A DNA stretch of 64,000 bases, from assembly GCA_021648225.1 (NCBI GenBank), contig JAKITE010000001.1:14597-78596 (forward strand). The letters are read 5' to 3'. Numbering within the stretch: the first letter of the stretch is position 1; every line of letters starts with the position of its first letter. A model generated the notes under the pieces. That model was not told where the DNA came from. It did no database searches and worked only from the letters and a program-made list of their open reading frames with translations. Of this stretch, positions 45,003 to 53,624 are shown piece by piece. The stretch comes from Paracoccaceae bacterium (GTDB lineage Bacteria; Pseudomonadota; Alphaproteobacteria; Rhodobacterales; Rhodobacteraceae). Made by a program: the position numbers and the translations under genes.

Positions 45003-45270
45003 CGAAAAATCCAACGGAATTTATACAACTTTTAACGCCATCGGTGTGGCAACGGCCTATGCAATGCTGGCCGCATCTATCTGGCTGGCTCCGGTTAACC
45101 TTTCCACCAAAGGGTTTTGGGCGATGGGGATATTCATGCTGACCCTCAGCCTTGTTAATCTGGTCAAATACCGCCTTGATGATCGCGCATCCGATGATCG
45201 CATCAACAAGCTGGAAGCGGCAAAAGCCGAACGTATTCTGGAAGATTACGTGGTCGATAAAAAAGATTAA
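44995..45270 (+). CDS. YiaA/YiaB-type inner-membrane protein
   Basis: 91 residues from the ATG after AAGGAGAAACAG. Two membrane helices (about 10-32 and 38-60: NAIGVATAYAMLAASIWL, FWAMGIFMLTLSLVNLVKY) match the YiaA/B family. A short charged helix follows (ASDDRINKLEAAKAERILEDYV). Its function is poorly known. The 8-base overlap with the PspA-like gene makes it a probable membrane partner or docking protein for that coiled coil. The operon ends at the hairpin directly behind. Confidence 0.85.
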   Translation: MFDEKSNGIYTTFNAIGVATAYAMLAASIWLAPVNLSTKGFWAMGIFMLTLSLVNLVKYRLDDRASDDRINKLEAAKAERILEDYVVDKKD

Positions 45271-45279
45271 ACCAACAGG

Positions 45280-45305
45280 CTGCGCCCCGAGATTTCGGGG
45301 CGCAG
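45280..45305 (+). terminator. Strong hairpin after the YiaAB gene
   Basis: CTGCGCCCCGA-GATT-TCGGGGCGCAG, a perfect 11-base stem with 4-base loop, 10 bp after the stop codon. The following bases are not a clean U-tract (TTGCAATGTTGC), but stem strength makes it a likely terminator. Confidence 0.75.
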
Positions 45306-45354
45306 TTGCAATGTTGCAATTAGCATTTCAAATCTTTGCAAACCTGCATATACT
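45306..45354 (+). promoter_or_regulatory. pccR promoter with TTGCAA boxes, probably leaderless
   Basis: A consensus-like -10 element TATACT at 45349-45354 ends 6 bp before the ATG at 45361, so transcription would start at or next to the first codon. No Shine-Dalgarno is present. TTTGCAAA at 45335-45342 and TTGCAA copies at 45306 and 45314 overlap the promoter, consistent with autoregulation. Confidence 0.6.
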
Positions 45355-45360
45355 GGCCCT

Positions 45361-46764
45361 ATGGCAAATCAAAAACTCTATGCAGGCGTTAAAATTCGCG
45401 AGACCCGCCTTAAGCTGTCGCTGACTCAAAAAGATTTTGCAGCCAAGCTGGGCGTTTCGCTTTCTTACCTTAATCAAATGGAAAACAACCACCGGCCCAT
45501 TTCGGCAGGGGTGGTTCTGGCCATGGCGCAAGAATTCGGGTTTGATGTGACCACCTTATCGGTGGCTGAATCCGACCGCATGGTGGTGGACATGCGCGAG
45601 GCACTGGCCGATCCGGTTTTTGGCGAAGACAACCCGCCCTTGGCAGATCTGCAATTAACCGCCAGCAACGCGCCCATGCTGGCGCGCGCATTTTTGAACC
45701 TGCACCGGTCCTATCGTCATTCGCAAGACCGGCTGGCCTCGCTAAACGAGGCATTGGGCCAGGATAGCGGCAGCATCGCCCCCCTGCCATGGGAGGAGGT
45801 TCGCGATTTTTTTCATTATTGCGATAATTATATCGACAGCATCGACCGCGCTGCTGAAAATTTCGCCCAAACCATACTGACGGGTAAGCCCGATAAGCGC
45901 AGCGCCCTGATTAACCATCTGGAACGTGAACACGGTATCAATGTCAGTTTTAACATCGGCCCGATCCGGCAATTTGATGCCTTGAACAGCAAGCTGACCC
46001 TGTCCAGCCGTGCAGGCATTGAAACCCAGATTTTCCAGCTTGCCCACCAGATTGCCTTGCTTGAATTTTCACTGCTGCTGGAAACCACGCTGGATTACGC
46101 AAAATTCCGCACAGAAGAAGCTCGGGATATTTGCAAAATCGGCTTGGCCAATTATTTTGCCGGTGCAGCAGCCCTGCCCTATACGCCGTTTTTGGCCGCA
46201 GCGCAGGGATATCGCCATGATCTGGATCTGCTGGCCGAACATTTTAGCGCCAGCATCGAACAAGTGGCGCACCGGCTTTCCACCCTGCAACGCGCTGGCC
46301 AAAAAGGCATTCCATTCTTTTTTGTGCGGGTTGATCAGGCTGGCACCATCACCAAACGCCATTCCGCCACGCGGCTGCAATTTGCCCGTTTTGGCGGGGC
46401 CTGTCCGCTTTGGAATGTGCATCGGGCGTTTGAAACCCCCAATCAATATTTGCGCCAGCTGGCCGAAACCCCCGACGGAGAGCGTTATTTCTGTTTGGCG
46501 CGGGATATCTCCAAACCCGGGCCCGCCTTCAAAAGCCCGACAAGACGGTTTGCCATTGGCTTGGGATGCGAGATCAGCCACGCAGACAAGTTGGTTTATA
46601 TTGACGGTCTCGACACCAAAAAAGACCTGTCCTTTGAACCGATAGGCGTTTCTTGCCGTATTTGCGAACGCCAAAACTGCCACCAGCGCGCGGTGCCGCC
46701 GCTGGAACACAAGCTAAGGGTGAATCACAATATTCGCGGCACTTTGCCATATTCACTCTCGTAA
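45361..46764 (+). CDS. pccR: PccR/ScfR-type XRE-family regulator of propionate genes
   Basis: 467 residues. HTH_3 domain 10-64 (LKLSLTQKDFAAKLGVSLSYLNQMENNHRPIS split over two helices). The middle region resembles IrrE but lacks the HExxH metal site (LAHQIALLEF). The C-terminal DUF2083-type domain contains ARFGGACPLWNVHRAF, RRFAIGLGCEISHADKLVY and a Cys/His cluster CRICERQNC. This build is the short-chain acyl-CoA regulator (ScfR) family, whose member PccR controls pccB in Rhodobacter sphaeroides. TTTGCAAA boxes occur here before pccB and before this gene. Activator versus repressor mode cannot be read from sequence. Confidence 0.85.
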   Translation: MANQKLYAGVKIRETRLKLSLTQKDFAAKLGVSLSYLNQMENNHRPISAGVVLAMAQEFGFDVTTLSVAESDRMVVDMREALADPVFGEDNPPLADLQLTASNAPMLARAFLNLHRSYRHSQDRLASLNEALGQDSGSIAPLPWEEVRDFFHYCDNYIDSIDRAAENFAQTILTGKPDKRSALINHLEREHGINVSFNIGPIRQFDALNSKLTLSSRAGIETQIFQLAHQIALLEFSLLLETTLDYAKFRTEEARDICKIGLANYFAGAAALPYTPFLAAAQGYRHDLDLLAEHFSASIEQVAHRLSTLQRAGQKGIPFFFVRVDQAGTITKRHSATRLQFARFGGACPLWNVHRAFETPNQYLRQLAETPDGERYFCLARDISKPGPAFKSPTRRFAIGLGCEISHADKLVYIDGLDTKKDLSFEPIGVSCRICERQNCHQRAVPPLEHKLRVNHNIRGTLPYSLS

Positions 46765-46848
46765 CCGGCAATCCAGGTGTTTAATGTTTGAATAGTAATT
46801 TCTAAATCCATTGCGACACACAGCCAGACAACAAAGCCGGAGAAAACG

Positions 46849-47196
46849 ATGCGTCTTTTAATGTTAACAATAACCAGTGCGTTCATACTGACCGCCTGCC
46901 AACAAACGGTTTTTGTAAGCAGCAGCGGTGATGATGGTCGCAACAGAGTAGTGGATATTGTGAACCGAACCAATGCACCGATCCAACAATTTTACGCTTC
47001 TAAATCTGGTCAAAGATCCAAAGGGCAAGACTTGCTAATGGGTTCCGCAATTGGCCCTGACGGTTACAGGACGCTTAACTTTAATGATGGTTCCCGCACA
47101 TGTATCTTTGATTTCATTGCCGAATTTCCAAACGGCACAGAATTGCGCCGCGATGGAATTAATGTTTGCGAAGAAGTCGCATGGACGGTTTTTTAA
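46849..47196 (+). CDS. Small lipoprotein of unknown function
   Basis: 115 residues after CGGAGAAAACG. Signal with lipobox FILTAC (Cys about 17), then a soluble domain with NRVVDIVNRTNAPIQQFYASKSGQ, a pattern recalling small beta-sandwich proteins in which the backbone N-terminal strand is VVNRTNxPI. RTCIFDFIAEFPNGTELRRDGINVCEE carries two Cys that may bridge. No family recognised. It is a single gene between the pccR-like gene and yebC; no convincing promoter was picked out. Confidence 0.72.
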   Translation: MRLLMLTITSAFILTACQQTVFVSSSGDDGRNRVVDIVNRTNAPIQQFYASKSGQRSKGQDLLMGSAIGPDGYRTLNFNDGSRTCIFDFIAEFPNGTELRRDGINVCEEVAWTVF

Positions 47197-47211
47197 CACG
47201 GACAGGCACGG

Positions 47212-47952
47212 CTAAAGCTGCGCCATCACCTCGTCTGAAATATCGAAATTGGCGGTGACAGTTTGCACATCGTCATCGTCTTCAAGCGCCTCGATCAAAC
47301 GCATCAGTTTTTCCGCACCACCCAGATCCAGCTCGGTCAGGGTTTGGGGTTTCCAGATCAGTTTGGTGGATTCAGATTCGCCCAATGCAGATTCCAGCGC
47401 ATTGGAAACCGCACTTAATTCCGATGGGTCACAATAAATGATATGGCCCTCATCAGAGCTTTCAACATCATCGGCTCCGGCCTCGATGGCGGCATCCATC
47501 ATGGCATCATTATCGCCAGCCGTGGCCGGATAAGTCACCTCGCCCATACGATCAAACATAAAGGAAACCGCGCCGGTTGCGGCAAGGCTACCGCCGGATT
47601 TGGTGAAAATTGAACGCACAACCGATGCGGTGCGGTTTTTATTATCGGTCATGGCCTCGACAATCACCGCAACACCGGCAGGGCCATAACCCTCGTAGCG
47701 GATTTCATCGTAATTTTCCGCGTCGCCACCCACAGATTTTTTAATTGCGCGCTCAATCACGTCTTTTGGCACCGAGACTTTTTTGGCCTCTTTCACGGCC
47801 ATACGCAGGCGCGGATTTTTATCAGGGTCCGGGTCGCCCATTTTGGCCGCAACGGTAATTTCCTTGGCCAGTTTGGAAAACATTTTGGAACGCACCGCAT
47901 CTTGCCGCCCTTTACGGTGCTGGATATTTGCCCATTTTGAATGGCCTGCCAT
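47212..47952 (-). CDS. YebC/PmpR-family protein
   Basis: 246 residues from [19 protein letters not shown], the family's fixed N-terminus. Other motifs are [20 protein letters not shown] and [20 protein letters not shown], and the C-terminus shows [16 protein letters not shown]. Members are TACO1-like factors that help ribosomes through difficult sequences or act as DNA-binding regulators. In many bacteria it lies next to ruvC; here it is alone between a lipoprotein and an SLC13 permease. The ATG five codons downstream of a longer frame is chosen for the conserved MAGHSKW. Confidence 0.95.
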   Translation of the reverse strand: MAGHSKWANIQHRKGRQDAVRSKMFSKLAKEITVAAKMGDPDPDKNPRLRMAVKEAKKVSVPKDVIERAIKKSVGGDAENYDEIRYEGYGPAGVAVIVEAMTDNKNRTASVVRSIFTKSGGSLAATGAVSFMFDRMGEVTYPATAGDNDAMMDAAIEAGADDVESSDEGHIIYCDPSELSAVSNALESALGESESTKLIWKPQTLTELDLGGAEKLMRLIEALEDDDDVQTVTANFDISDEVMAQL

Positions 47953-48025
47953 TGGAATTCTCCGCAACTAAATAGATCTGAGCCGTATATAAACCGAGCA
48001 AGCGCAGCCCTGCAACCCGCAACCC

Positions 48026-49804
48026 CTATAGCGGCCAAAATAGCGGAATAAGCAAGCTGGCAAGCATACCGATGCTGATATTCAGCGGAATACCAATGCG
48101 CATAAAATCGGTAAAACTATACCCCCCCGGCCCGTAAACCAAGGTATTGGTCTGATAACCGATCGGGGTGGCGAAACTGGCCGAGGCCGCCACCATTACC
48201 GCAATTACCAACGGGCGCGGATCAACCCCGATGGCAGTCGCCAGCCCGATAGCAACCGGCGTAACCACCACGGCCACCGCATTATTCGACACCAGTTCCG
48301 TCAGCACAGAGGTCAGCAAATATACCGCCCAGATCAACAAGGGCGCGGGCAAAACCATCAAATATGGCGCAAGCCCGTCCGCAATAATTGCCACCGCGCC
48401 AGATCGTTGCAAAGCCGCGCCGATGGCCAGCATGGAAAAGATCAGCACCAATAAACGCCCGTCAACAAACCCGAAGGCTTCTTCCGCATCAATGGCGCGG
48501 GCCAGCAAAACAAAAGCCACTGCCACCAGCGCCAGCGCAAATATCGGCGCAATGCCCAAAGCGGCCAGAATAACCACCGCGCCAAGCGCCAAAATCACAA
48601 GCGGCGCATGGTTGCGCCTGTACGAGCGCTCGGCAGGCGCCGCGACATCCACCAGATCGACATCTTGTGCCAGCCGCTGGATATCTTCGGCGGCACCCTC
48701 CAGCAATAATGTATCGCCAACCCGCACGACAATGCTGTCCAGCGCGCGGCCAAGATTTTGATTCCGCCGATGCACCGCCAGCGGATAGACCCCGTAACGC
48801 CGCCGCAAACGCAGATTGCCCAAGGACCGCCCGACCAGCTTACAGCCCGGCGAAATCAAGGCCTCGACCGTGGTGGTTTGGCGCGACCCGAGGCTTTCAA
48901 CCATTTCCAGCGCATTGCTTTCGCGCAGGCCCAGCAATTCTTCCATGCCGGTGCGTAACACCACCCGATCGCCGTGTTCCAGCCGAACATCGGGGAATTT
49001 CCGCCGCAGGCTTGCATCGCCGCGCAGCACATCAATCACCCGCATTCCCGGGCGCTTGAACAGATCAACCTGCCCAACCAAATGCCCGATCACGCTTGAG
49101 CCTTCGGGCACGGCTACCTCGGTAAAAAAGTTGGTTTTCTTGCGGTTGATCAGCATTTCCGCCATTGAAAACCGTTCCGGCAACAGGCGCGGCCCCAATA
49201 TTCGCAGGTAAAGCATGCCAAAAGCCGCCAGACAAATCGCCAGCGGCGTGACCTCGAACAAGGTAAACGGTGCCAGCCCCTGTGCCTGCGCCACGCCATC
49301 GACCAACAGGTTGGTAGACGTGCCAATCAGGGTCAGCATACCGCCAAAAATGGCCGTGTATGACAGCGGGATCAGCAGTTTTGACGGCACCACCCCGATG
49401 GTTCGCGCCAGTTGCACCACCACCGGAATCAACACCACCACCACCGGCGTATTATTCATAAAGGCCGAGGCCAGCAGCGTAAAAACCGCCAACCCTCCCA
49501 GCACCATCGCGGGATGGTCTTTGGCGTGTTTTGAAACCAGCCCTGTCAAGGTATTCAACGCGCCGGTTCGCACCAGCGCGCCCGACATAATAAACATCGC
49601 CGCCACCGTCCACGGCGCAGGGTTTGAAAATACATCCAGTAATTCATCCACCGGCAACACGCCGGTTATCAGCAAAAATGTGGCGCCGCCCAGCGCGACA
49701 ACCTCGGTCGGATAAGTCTCGCGGATAAACAGGTAAAACATCACCGCAATGGTGGCAAAGCTTAGAATCGCGGGCATCGGGTCACTGGTCAGAAATTCGG
49801 GCAT
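48026..49804 (-). CDS. SLC13-type permease with two TrkA-C domains
   Basis: 592 residues. Two sets of membrane helices (about 10-210 and 410-592) with SLC13 landmarks AFMNNTPVVVVLIPVV and LIGTSTNLLVDGVA in the first half and ELVSNNAVAVVVTPVAIGLA plus PIGYQTNTLVYGPGGY in the second. The two NxT/SNxA hairpins are typical of DASS carriers. Between them lie two TrkA-C (RCK_C) domains (near 215-400: VAVPEGSSVIGHLVGQ; VEALISPGCKLVGRSLGN). Proteins of this build transport sulfate, dicarboxylates or other anions. The substrate cannot be fixed from sequence. Confidence 0.9.
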   Translation of the reverse strand: MPEFLTSDPMPAILSFATIAVMFYLFIRETYPTEVVALGGATFLLITGVLPVDELLDVFSNPAPWTVAAMFIMSGALVRTGALNTLTGLVSKHAKDHPAMVLGGLAVFTLLASAFMNNTPVVVVLIPVVVQLARTIGVVPSKLLIPLSYTAIFGGMLTLIGTSTNLLVDGVAQAQGLAPFTLFEVTPLAICLAAFGMLYLRILGPRLLPERFSMAEMLINRKKTNFFTEVAVPEGSSVIGHLVGQVDLFKRPGMRVIDVLRGDASLRRKFPDVRLEHGDRVVLRTGMEELLGLRESNALEMVESLGSRQTTTVEALISPGCKLVGRSLGNLRLRRRYGVYPLAVHRRNQNLGRALDSIVVRVGDTLLLEGAAEDIQRLAQDVDLVDVAAPAERSYRRNHAPLVILALGAVVILAALGIAPIFALALVAVAFVLLARAIDAEEAFGFVDGRLLVLIFSMLAIGAALQRSGAVAIIADGLAPYLMVLPAPLLIWAVYLLTSVLTELVSNNAVAVVVTPVAIGLATAIGVDPRPLVIAVMVAASASFATPIGYQTNTLVYGPGGYSFTDFMRIGIPLNISIGMLASLLIPLFWPL

Positions 49805-49816
49805 CGCCGTGTCTCC

Positions 49817-50704
49817 TTAGCTGGTGGCCTTTTTGGGCCGCACAAGGGCTATGCCCAGCAGCATAAGCACAAAGGCCAGCCAAACCCAGAGCGAAAACCG
49901 CTCGTCCAGAAAAACCATCGCAATAACAACCCCCCAACCCGTAACCAGATAGGCAACTTGCGAGGCAAAAACCGGCCCCGTGCGGGCAATCAACCAGACA
50001 TAACCCACATAGGCAATCCAGTTTAACACCGCACTAAGGGCAATCATCAATTCCGGCAAGGTCCATGGCTGAAACGGCGTGATCTGCTGCCCCAATACCG
50101 ATGCAGCAGGCACTGCCAGCACCAACCCATACACCATCGCCCCGAACATAATTTGCGGCGCGCTTAGGGCACGCGGGCCAATCCATGTTAAAAAATTGGC
50201 CTCCATCGCATAAAGCAGCGGCGCACCAATCGCCAGAAACACATAGCCGACCTTGCTTTGATCGGGCAATCCGGTATCCGGCCCGACAATCAGCACAATT
50301 GCCACCGCGCCAAAACCGGCCCCCAGCAGCCGCCTGACCTCGGGCCGTTCAAACCCCAGTATCAAGGCAATGCCCATGGCAAAAAGCGGCACCAGCGCAA
50401 TGATAATCGAAACAATTCCGGCGGGCAGTTCTGCACTGGCAGTATAGGAAAAATAATTGGGTGCCACCGTGCCCAGCACCGCCACCCCCAGAAACAATTG
50501 CCAATGCCTGAACAGATTGGGCAGCTTGCGCCCCGTGGCAAAAATTGCCACACCAGACAAGGATATGCCGATCACCATTTGCCAGACCACAATGCCAAAC
50601 GGTTTATATCCGGTGGAAACCGCCACTTTGGTTACTGAAAATATCGCCCCCCAGATCAGGCCCATGAGTATCAGCAACAGATAGAAAACCAGCTCGCGTT
50701 TCAA
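49817..50704 (-). CDS. EamA (DMT-family) transporter
   Basis: 295 residues with ten hydrophobic helices in two EamA repeats (first begins LLILMGLIWGAIFSVTKVAV, second after GLPDQSKVGYVFLAIGAPLLYAMEANF). Drug/metabolite superfamily proteins export amino acids, nucleobases or other small molecules, but the substrate is unknown. The start overlaps the stop of the metallophosphoesterase gene by 4 bases, so the two are probably co-transcribed. Confidence 0.88.
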   Translation of the reverse strand: MKRELVFYLLLILMGLIWGAIFSVTKVAVSTGYKPFGIVVWQMVIGISLSGVAIFATGRKLPNLFRHWQLFLGVAVLGTVAPNYFSYTASAELPAGIVSIIIALVPLFAMGIALILGFERPEVRRLLGAGFGAVAIVLIVGPDTGLPDQSKVGYVFLAIGAPLLYAMEANFLTWIGPRALSAPQIMFGAMVYGLVLAVPAASVLGQQITPFQPWTLPELMIALSAVLNWIAYVGYVWLIARTGPVFASQVAYLVTGWGVVIAMVFLDERFSLWVWLAFVLMLLGIALVRPKKATS

Positions 50705-51519
50705 TCAAGTGGTCCTTGTTGTTGCAATAATCCGCCTTGGCGCACCGGCACAATGCGGGTGGCCCTACCGGTTTTATCATCGGTTTCGATATAGACCCCC
50801 GACAGGGTGGCCGGGCCATTGGCTGGCGTAAACCGGCCCTTGGCCATGCCGGTGACAAACCGGCGCATGGGTTCCAGGGTTTCCATGCCGATCACCGAAT
50901 TATAATCGCCGCACATGCCCGCATCGGTTAGGCACGCCGTGCCTTTTTCCAATATCCGCGCATCGGCTGTGGGCACATGGGTATGGGTGCCAACACACAA
51001 GCTGGCGCGCCCGTCCAGCCAATGGCCCATTGCCATTTTTTCGGATGTAACCTCGGCGTGGAAATCAACAATCACCGCATTGGCCACCCCGCCCAGAGGC
51101 GCAGATTTCAACGCTGTGTCCAGCGCTGAGAACGGATCATCAAACGGGCGTTTCATAAACACCTGCCCCAATGCCTGCACCACAAATACCTTGCGCCCAC
51201 CCGGTGCATCAAACATGCGCGCCCCGACCCCCGGCGCGATTTTGGCAAAATTTACCGGGCGCAAAATGCGTTTTTCCTTTTCAATTGCCACCTGCATGTC
51301 TTTTTGGTCAAACGCATGATCGCCCAGCGTGATCACATCGGCGCCTGCCTCCAGCAAGCCTTGGGCGTGTGGCCCCGAAAGCCCCATGCCGCTGGTGGCG
51401 TTTTCACCATTGACCACAACAAAATCCAGCCGCCAATCCGCACGCAGCTTTGGCAGGGTTTCAGCCACTGCCTTGCGGCCTGCACGGCCCATTACATCAC
51501 CAAGGAAAAGAATTTTCAT
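50701..51519 (-). CDS. YmdB-type metallophosphoesterase (TIGR00282)
   Basis: 272 residues. MKILFLGDVMGRAGRKAVAE, VVVNGENATSGMGL and VDFHAEVTSEKMAMGHWLDG match the YmdB family of 2',3'-cyclic-nucleotide phosphodiesterases. The metal motif usually read as GNH is GDH here (ITLGDHAFDQKD). THTHVPTADARIL and LTDAGMCGDYNSVIGM close the site. Members affect motility and biofilm behaviour in Bacillus. It is immediately upstream of a transporter gene and divergent from the FliG-like gene. Which nucleotide it acts on is not established. Confidence 0.9.
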   Translation of the reverse strand: MKILFLGDVMGRAGRKAVAETLPKLRADWRLDFVVVNGENATSGMGLSGPHAQGLLEAGADVITLGDHAFDQKDMQVAIEKEKRILRPVNFAKIAPGVGARMFDAPGGRKVFVVQALGQVFMKRPFDDPFSALDTALKSAPLGGVANAVIVDFHAEVTSEKMAMGHWLDGRASLCVGTHTHVPTADARILEKGTACLTDAGMCGDYNSVIGMETLEPMRRFVTGMAKGRFTPANGPATLSGVYIETDDKTGRATRIVPVRQGGLLQQQGPLD

Positions 51520-51645
51520 ACCCGACCTCTAATGGTGAAAAACTACCCGCGCAAGCCATTGATGCCCCACAAATTTACCAAGCGTTCAGGAATATCTGCG
51601 AAACATTGGCAAATGAAACCAAATCAATGAAAATTATTGTGAAAT

Positions 51646-52692
51646 ATGTCTGAACAAACCAGCCTTGTTGCCAAGCCAAACGGCATGAAAAGCCTAAGCC
51701 AGCGCCAAAAAGCCGCCATTATTGTCCGGTTGCTGGTCGGGGGCGGCACCTCGATTGATTCGCTGGGGCTGGATGCGGATTCGATCTGGAAAATCACCAA
51801 TGCCATGACGGGGCTAGGGGTGGTTGACCGCAATATGGTCGATGCAGTCACCGCCGAATTCATCATTGCCATGGAAAAAATGGGCATGATCTTTGAAAAA
51901 GATCTCGATGGTTCATTGCGCCAGCTTGAAGACCAGATAAACCCAGAAACCCTTGGTTTGGTGCGCGATAAACAAACCGGTTCTGAGGAAGCAACCGCAT
52001 GGCGGATGATTTCACGCGCGGATTCCGAAAAACTGGCCGCACTGATTGCCCTTGAAAATCCACGTATCGGCGCGGTAATTCTTTCCAAGCTTTCAGCGAC
52101 CAAATCGGCCGAAATTGTTGGCCAGATAGATGGCGAGGTGGCCCATAACCTGTTGGCGGCCATTACCAAAATTTCTGAAATTGACGAAGATGTGGTTGCC
52201 CAAATCGGCATTGCCTTTGCCAAAGGCCTGCTTGAGGATGGCGATGGCGGCGCATTTGAAGACAGCGCCGCCGAACGCATCGGGGCTATTCTGAATGTAT
52301 CTCAAAGCAATTTTCGCGATCAGATGCTGGAAAATTTTGACACCGCCAACCCGGAGGAAGGCGAACGCATCCGCAAGCTGATGTTCACATTTGAAGACAT
52401 CCCCGATCGGGTGGTTGGCCGCGATATTTCCAAAATCCTGCGCGGCGTTGACGAAGACACGCTGGTGGCGGCCCTGTCGGGCGCGGCGGAAACCATGCCG
52501 CAGGTCAAAGAATTCATTATGTCCAATATTTCCAGCCGGCTGGCCGAACAGATCGAGGAAAACATAACCGATAGGGGGCCGGTAAAACCGCGCGATGCCG
52601 ATGCGGCAATGACCCAGATGATCATCAGCCTGAAAGAGCTTGAAAAATCCGGCGAGATCAAATTGATCGAACCGGAAGAGGAAGAAGAATGA
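51646..52692 (+). CDS. fliG: Flagellar motor switch protein FliG-like
   Basis: 348 residues. The N-terminal segment SLSQRQKAAIIVRLLVGGG and the C-terminal FliG_C core (FTFEDIPDRVVGRDISKILRG, then VKEFIMSNISSRLAEQIEENI, then GPVKPRDADAAMTQMIISLKELEKSG, positions about 243-340) identify the family. The middle domain is divergent. FliG links the MS ring to FliM and transmits torque from the stator. The start has no Shine-Dalgarno; the family N-terminus fits either this ATG or one 13 codons on. It overlaps the FliM-like gene by 4 bases. No other flagellar genes are nearby. Confidence 0.82.
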   Translation: MSEQTSLVAKPNGMKSLSQRQKAAIIVRLLVGGGTSIDSLGLDADSIWKITNAMTGLGVVDRNMVDAVTAEFIIAMEKMGMIFEKDLDGSLRQLEDQINPETLGLVRDKQTGSEEATAWRMISRADSEKLAALIALENPRIGAVILSKLSATKSAEIVGQIDGEVAHNLLAAITKISEIDEDVVAQIGIAFAKGLLEDGDGGAFEDSAAERIGAILNVSQSNFRDQMLENFDTANPEEGERIRKLMFTFEDIPDRVVGRDISKILRGVDEDTLVAALSGAAETMPQVKEFIMSNISSRLAEQIEENITDRGPVKPRDADAAMTQMIISLKELEKSGEIKLIEPEEEEE

Positions 52693-53624
52693 GCGAAAAC
52701 ATTCTCCGCCGGAAAATCAGACAAAGCGCGCCAAAGCCGGTAATCGGGCCACAACTGGATATTGGCCAGTATCTGGAAAAAGCCGTGGCTTTGGCCGGGC
52801 TTTCAAGACTGCAAACCCAGATAGAGGCCAAAACCGACAGCACCGAGGCCAGCAGCCCCGTGCAATTTGTCGAAGGGCTGTTTGAATCCGGTCTTAATCT
52901 GATGATTTCCGGCAGCAAAACGCCCTATCTGGGCATTGTCAGCCTCAATTGTGAATTGGTCAGCTCCCTGACCGATGTGTTGACCGGCGATCTGGCCGGC
53001 GCGCGGCCAACCGACATTCCCTTGCGGCACCCCACCAGCGCCGATGCCGCCATGTGTCACGGGTTTATCAACGGGGTTTTGGCAGAAATTGACGGGATAT
53101 TGGCAGAACAACAGCCAGATTTCCTGCCCCCTGCATTTGAAATCACAGGCCGGGAATCCGAACCCTCAGCCCATATGTTTCCCGAAATCCCCCATATCAC
53201 CGCCACGCTGGAGGTCGATATTGATGATGGTGCGCGCGGCGGAAAATTCGCAATCTCGGTGCCGGTCGGAATTTGGGGCGGCAGACAGGTCGCCGCTTTG
53301 ACATCCAGCCAGCTAAAACCCGACCCGAAATGGATCGCCGCGCTAAAAGCCGCTGTTGAAACCGCACCCGCGCAGTTTGATGCGGTTTTGTACCGCAAAA
53401 AAATGACCATCGGCGAGATTATGAAATTGAAAACCGGTGATATTCTGGAATTTCCAGCAACCGCATTGGAAAATTTAACGCTGGAAGCTTCGCAAAATGG
53501 TGAAAAAGCTGCGTTTATGACCGCAAGGCTGGGCGAATATCAGGAAATGCGCGCCGCGCGGATTTCAAATATTGGCCCGACACAATCTGCGCCGGACCAA
53601 CAAAAGTTACTTGCCAGTGGCTAG
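52689..53624 (+). CDS. FliM/SpoA-type motor switch protein
   Basis: 311 residues. The middle (about 60-230) resembles the CheC/FliM-like core (LISGSKTPYLGIVSLNCELVSSL). The C-terminal 80 residues form a FliMN/SpoA domain (AAVETAPAQFDAVLYRKKMTIGEIMKLKTGDILEFP). An N-terminal CheY-P-binding DxxxxL-type motif (as in FliM) is not clear; the start is basic (RRKIRQSAPKPVIG). It is coupled to the FliG-like gene by ATGA and ends in a 4-base overlap with the convergent acyl-CoA ligase gene. Probably the rotor subunit that goes with that FliG. Confidence 0.72.
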   Translation: MSENILRRKIRQSAPKPVIGPQLDIGQYLEKAVALAGLSRLQTQIEAKTDSTEASSPVQFVEGLFESGLNLMISGSKTPYLGIVSLNCELVSSLTDVLTGDLAGARPTDIPLRHPTSADAAMCHGFINGVLAEIDGILAEQQPDFLPPAFEITGRESEPSAHMFPEIPHITATLEVDIDDGARGGKFAISVPVGIWGGRQVAALTSSQLKPDPKWIAALKAAVETAPAQFDAVLYRKKMTIGEIMKLKTGDILEFPATALENLTLEASQNGEKAAFMTARLGEYQEMRAARISNIGPTQSAPDQQKLLASG

